In this document: positions 59,470 to 64,000 of the stretch, one piece after another
Layout of the letters: each line of letters begins with the position of its first letter
How positions within the stretch are numbered: the first letter of the stretch is position 1
Origin: Argopecten irradians
Taxonomy: Eukaryota > Mollusca > Bivalvia > Pectinida > Pectinidae
DNA: 64,000 nt
Assembly: GCF_041381155.1 (NCBI RefSeq)
Contig: NC_091142.1
Location: forward strand, 25,522,264-25,586,263
Direction: 5' to 3'
Program-made: the position numbers and the translations under genes
Notes under the pieces: generated by a model
Told to the model about the DNA's origin: nothing
Databases searched by the model: none
What the model saw: only the letters and a program-made list of their open reading frames with translations

Positions 59470-59640
59470 GTAACAGCATGCAGGATTTATAATAAATTCA
59501 ATAACTGCCTCTGCCAGGGATCGAACACAGGACCTCTGGATTACTAGTCAGATGCTCAACCGATCGAACTAAAGAGAAGTTCTCTCTAGCGGAGTGTATA
59601 TTGTTGCTAGTATTGACCAGGGTTACAACTGCTATTGCGA
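59470..59640 (-). mobile_element. tRNA-derived SINE inserted in a satellite unit
   Basis: Read leftward: TTTAGTTCGATCGGTTGAGC (A box), an anticodon-like loop CTAGTAA, TGTTCGATCCCTGG (B box) and a CTGTTACA end. The insert interrupts the satellite between ACTATTGCAATACTATTG and GGGAGAGAACACT and is absent from the other units. The anticodon stem is mismatched, so this is not a working tRNA gene. Confidence 0.65.
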
Positions 59641-59848
59641 GGGGGAGAGAACACTCTTGGGATAGTTTAACTAATGCAGACTTCAATTGCAATTATAGTA
59701 TTTCATTCTGAATTCTATTTGATTCAGTCTATGAATTGGATGTCATGTCGTACATCTGGTGCAGTGTCCGTTTAGAGTTACTTCCCTTTGCTAGTGTCAG
59801 TGACAATGGGACTAATTCACATACCACGTGATACCTGATAATGGCGTT

Positions 59849-60699
59849 GAAATGACATTCCCAAGAGAAAATATGACCAGGAATCTCAGCAGGATCCCAC
59901 TGGGATATTTTCCCAGGACTCCGGTCAATCCCCGTGGGATTCCGGTCATATCCTGGCAGGATCCCGGTCATATCCCGGTCATATCCCCGCGGGATCCTGG
60001 GACAAAATCCCGGACAAAATCCCGGTGAGATCCTGGGGAAATATGCAAGTGAATCCTATCTTTTGCAATATTGATCATAAATAATTTTGCTTTGTCAATG
60101 AACATTTTTTTTAACTTTTATGCAATTCCAAGAATTAATACTTTTCATCAAATAAAACTTGAGATGTGTTACAATAGCTAGACAATTAACAAAAAGATTC
60201 ATAAGAACTCAAGCCATTCCTTGACCTTCAAATGTTATTGAATTAAAGCTTTGTTCTTTTCATAATTTTGTAAACTTATAATGCTACACACAAACAAAAT
60301 ATTATTTGATTTTAATTTGAAACTTATAAATAATAATAATTGCCACCACTATATGCCTAATTGTAACTTATTTATCAATAAAAGACTTTCATCACTCAGA
60401 AAGATCATGCTTCAAGGTTACTGGTCATTTTTATTAAAACAAAAAAATAAAATCACTGAGAATGCAATGTATGTCGAATTTCTTGTCTTTTTGACTTTTG
60501 TAACATTCTGTAGCTTAATACCCAAAATGCTGATATCCTAAAATTCACAAATAAATGCACAAAACTTTGATAACCCTACCGCAGGTAGCCCCATCTTAAT
60601 TTTGAACAGCCAAAACACAAAAGACTTCCAAAAAGGGGAGAAACTCTTCTGTGACCAGCCCGGATCCCGGTCATGTGAAATCCCGGTTAAATTTTCTCC
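59849..60699. mobile_element. insertion in a satellite unit, putative 7-bp TSD
   Basis: TGGCGTT stands on both sides (59842-59848 and 60700-60706). Both ends carry ATCCCGGTCATATCCC-type words and GAGAAAAT in opposite orientations. The middle is AT-rich and non-coding. Family unknown. Confidence 0.45.
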
Positions 60700-63600
60700 T
60701 GGCGTTAGCACAGGTTATCATCTTTTGATATCATTCCATCTCCAATAGAAACAATAGTCCCGCACACACCTATGTTTGTCTGGTATCACATGGTACATGA
60801 ATTTAAAAGTCCCATTCATGATCAAACACACTGACATTGAGAACAATGTCAGTGTTTGTTTTTGATTGAATAGCAAGGGGGAAAAAGTGACATTAAATCG
60901 ATAGTCTGTTATCGTATCAAACCTCTGCAAGTACATGTCTATGAATTGGACTTTATGTCGTACATCTGGAGCAGTTTTGATTTATAGTTACTTCCCTTTG
61001 CTAGTGTCAGTGACAATGGAACTAATTCACGTACCATGCGATACTTGTTAACATTTGTGCGGGACTAGTATCTCTAGTGATAATTGTTGTACGTAACTCT
61101 TTGTAATATTCCTGCTAAAATGACCTTAGCGTGGGATATCATATCTTTTCACATCATTCCACCACCAATAGAAACATAAGTCCCAACAAACATTATCAGG
61201 TATCACATGGTATGTGAATTAGTCCCATTCATGATCAAACACACTGACATTGAGAACAATGTCAGTGTTTGTTTTTGATTGAATAGCATGGGGAAAAGTG
61301 ACTTTTGATAACAACTGTCAGTCTGTTATCGTATCAAACCTCTGCGAGTATTTCATTTTAGTCCAGTTCCTAGAATTTTAACTATTGCAATACTATTTCT
61401 ATTGGGGGAAACACTGTTGGGATAGTTTAACTAATGCAGACTACTATTGCAATAGTATTGCATTCTGAATTCTATTAAATTCAGTCTATGAATTGGACTT
61501 TATGTCGTACATCTGGAGCAGTTTTGATTTATAGTTACTTCCCTTTGCTAGTGTCAGTGACAATGGAACTAATTCACGTACCATGTGATACTTGTTAACA
61601 TTTGTGCGGGACTTGTATCTCTAGTGATAATTGAACGTAACTCTTTGTAATATTCCTGCTAAAATGACCTTAGCGTGGTATATCATATCTTTTGACGTCA
61701 TTCCACCACCAATAGAAACTAAGTCCCCCACAAACCTTATCAGGTATCACATGGTATGTGAATTAGTCCCATTCATGATCAAACACACTGACATTGAGAA
61801 CAATGTCAGTGTTTGTTTTTGATTGAATAGCATGGGGAAAAGTGACTTTTGATAACAACTGTTTGTCTGTTATTGTATGAAACCTCTGCGAGTATTTCAT
61901 TTTAGTCCAGTTCCTAGAATTTTAACTATTGCAATACTATTTCTATTGGGGGAAACACTACTGGGATAGTTTAACTAATGCAGACTACTATTGCAATAGT
62001 ATTGCATTCTGAATTCTATTAAATTCAGTCTATGAATTGGACTTTGTTGTACATCTGGAGCAGTTTTGATTTATAGTTACTTCCCTTTGCTAGTGTCAGT
62101 GACAATGGAACTAATTCACGTACCATGCGATACTTGTTAACATTTGTACGGGACTTGTATCTCTAGTGATAATTGAACGTAACTCTTTGTAATATTCCTG
62201 CTAAAATGACCTTAGCGTGGTATATCATATCTTTTGACGTCATTCCACCACCAATAGAAACTAAGTCCCCCACAAACCTTATCAGGTATCACATGGTATG
62301 TGAATTAGTCCCATTCATGATCAAACACACTGACATTGAGAACAATGTCAGTGTTTGTTTTTGATTGAATAGCATGGGGGAAAAGTGACTTTTGATAACA
62401 ACTGTTTGTCTGTTATTGTATGAAACCTCTGCGAGTATTTCATTTTAGTCCAGTTCCTAGAATTTTAACTATTGCAATACTATTTCTATTGGGGGAAACA
62501 CTACTGGGATAGTTTAACTAATGCAGACTACTATTGCAATAGTATTGCATTCTGAATTCTATTAAATTCAGTCTATGAATTGGACTTTGTTGTACATCTG
62601 GAGCAGTTTTGATTTATAGTTACTTCCCTTTGCTAGTGTCAGTGACAATGGAACTAATTCACGTACCATGCGATACTTGTTAACATTTGTGCGGGACTAG
62701 TATCTCTAGTGATAATTGAACGTAACTCTTTGTAAACTTTCTGCTAAAATAACGTTAGCATGGGATATCATCTTTTGACTTCATTCCATCACCAATAGAA
62801 ACTAAGTCCCCCACAAATGTTATCAGGTATCACGTGGTATGTGAATTAGTCCCATTCATGATCAAACACACTGACATTGAGAACAATGTCAGTGTTTGTT
62901 TTTGATTGAATAGCATGGGGGAAAAGTGACTTTTGATAACAACTGTTTGTCTGTTATCGTATCAAACCTCTGCGAGTATTTCATTTTAGTCCAGTTCCTA
63001 GAATTTTAACTATTGCAATACTATTTCTATTGGGGGAAACACTACTGGGATAGTTTAACTAATGCAGACTACTATTGCAATAGTATTGCATTCTGAATTC
63101 TATTAAATTCAGTCTATGAATTGGACTTTGTTGTACATCTGGAGCAGTTTTGATTTATAGTTACTTCCCTTTGCTAGTGTCAGTGACAATGGAACTAATT
63201 CACGTACCATGCGATACTTGTTAACATTTGTGCGGGACTAGTATCTCTAGTGATAATTGAACGTAACTCTTTGTAAACTTTCTGCTAAAATAACGTTAGC
63301 ATGGGATATCATCTTTTGACTTCATTCCACCACCAATAGAAACATAAGTCCCAACAAACATTATCAGGTATCACTTGGTATGTAAATTAGTCCCATTCAT
63401 GATCAAACACACTGACATTGAGAACAATGTCAGTGTTTGTTTTTGATTGAATAGCATGGGGGAAAAGTGACTTTTGATAACAACTGTCAGTCTGTTGTCG
63501 TGTCAAACCTCTGCAAGTATTTCATTTTAGTCCAGTTCCTACAATTTTAACTATTGCAATACTATTTCTATTGGGGGGAAACACTATTGGGATAGTTAAA

Positions 63601-63739
63601 ATATGCAGACTGCAATTGCAACAGTATTGTAATGGTATTGCATTCTGAATTCTATTCAATTCCAGTATAAGAATCTTTGAAACTTTGTACACATGAGCCT
63701 AGTAGTAGAATAACAAACGAGTTCAAAAATCAGAATTAT

Positions 63740-64000
63740 CGAACAGTAAACTTTGAGATATATATAATCAACTATGAATGCTATCTAGTACATAGTTTCA
63801 GAGAGGAAGTAGTTTATCTGAAAATAGTAGCATAATTGACCTTTTTGGCCCTGTGCATCAGGCCCCGGGGGGTCAGCCCCATCATTTGTACCATTTTGAA
63901 TCCCCTGCCTATAAGAATGCTACCATGGCATTATAAGTGCTATTCCATGCTTACTTTCGGAGAAGTTGTTTATAAGGAAATAGCCAAATTGACACTTTTG
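63740..64000 (+). mobile_element. HINE-like core of the 56-kb type, cut by the window edge
   Basis: Shares GGCCCCGGGGGGTCAGCCCC, TTTGAATCCCCTGCC and CAAATTGACACTTTTG with the units at 56053-56812. Head and tail are not visible. Confidence 0.6.

Larger units (their letters stand above)
59100..63680. repeat. satellite array, about 541-bp unit, about eight units
   Basis: The anchor GATCAAACACACTGACATTG occurs at about 60820, 61233, 61777, 62319, 62860 and 63401, so the last four periods are 541-544 bp. Two older, diverged units lie at 59100-59840. Every unit carries the perfect hairpin CACTGACATTG-AGAA-CAATGTCAGTG, a second inverted pair (ACTATTGCAATACTA / TAGTATTGCAATAGT) and a TAGTTACTTCCCTTTGC block. 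The inner units are nearly identical, the edge units diverged. Small open frames repeated at 61631 and 62173 are a by-product. Confidence 0.9.

Noticed and set aside
59505-59590. A tRNA gene with A and B boxes
   Set aside because: Anticodon stem pairs badly, acceptor stem is absent and the segment is part of a longer inserted SINE.

Overview
The window reads as animal nuclear DNA, most probably from a bivalve mollusc. It is AT-rich, its genes have many small exons with GT/AG boundaries, and more than half of it is repeats. The clearest lineage hint is a set of elements with an ACAAGAGGCCCATGGGCCTT-type head, a tandem-repeat body and a hairpin tail ending in CTAAAAA. That is the architecture of the Helentron-associated (HINE/DINE-1-like) elements and of the 'pearl' elements of bivalves. 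No rRNA, intact tRNA, CRISPR array or prokaryotic operon is present.

Four host genes can be reconstructed by joining exons in phase. (1) A short gene at 1227-2769 (+) encodes a starch/glycogen-binding CBM20 domain. (2) MUL1 (MAPL/MULAN), a mitochondrial RING ubiquitin ligase, lies at 10022-18527 (-); its three exons give a complete 373-residue protein. (3) A gene at 21539-28254 (+), with a probable 5' non-coding exon near 18.85 kb, encodes a cytosolic 280-residue protein of the bacterial PhnD-like phosphate/phosphonate-binding family. It appears to share a divergent promoter with MUL1. (4) A gene at 42676-55867 (-) contributes ten coding exons, about 475 residues, of the C-terminal part of a conserved protein I do not recognise; its 5' part lies beyond the window.

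Layout: 0-0.5 kb minisatellite; 1.2-2.8 kb CBM20 gene; 2.9-10 kb DNA-transposon remnants, a local duplication and hairpin MITEs; 10-18.5 kb MUL1, whose first intron holds a HINE-like element, a TA-flanked MITE and a fold-back-like structure; 18.5-28.3 kb the PhnD-like gene, whose introns hold a 17/34-bp minisatellite and a 36-bp array of splice-site duplications; 30.5-37.5 kb a 7-kb array of about 125 copies of a 56-bp unit; 37.7-40.9 kb a nested transposon; 42.7-55.9 kb the unrecognised gene, with another splice-junction array (39-bp unit, 1.6 kb); 56-58.3 kb HINE-like remnants; 59.1-63.7 kb a satellite of about 541 bp.

The most unusual pattern is that two different genes each carry a tandem array whose unit is an exon-intron junction. 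Every unit repeats a 5' splice site, and in the PhnD-like gene the unit is 36 nt with an AG|GT join resembling recursive splice sites, while the reading frame stays open. The second notable point is the intron-bearing animal homologue of a bacterial periplasmic binding protein. The third is head-tail covariation in the HINE-like elements.
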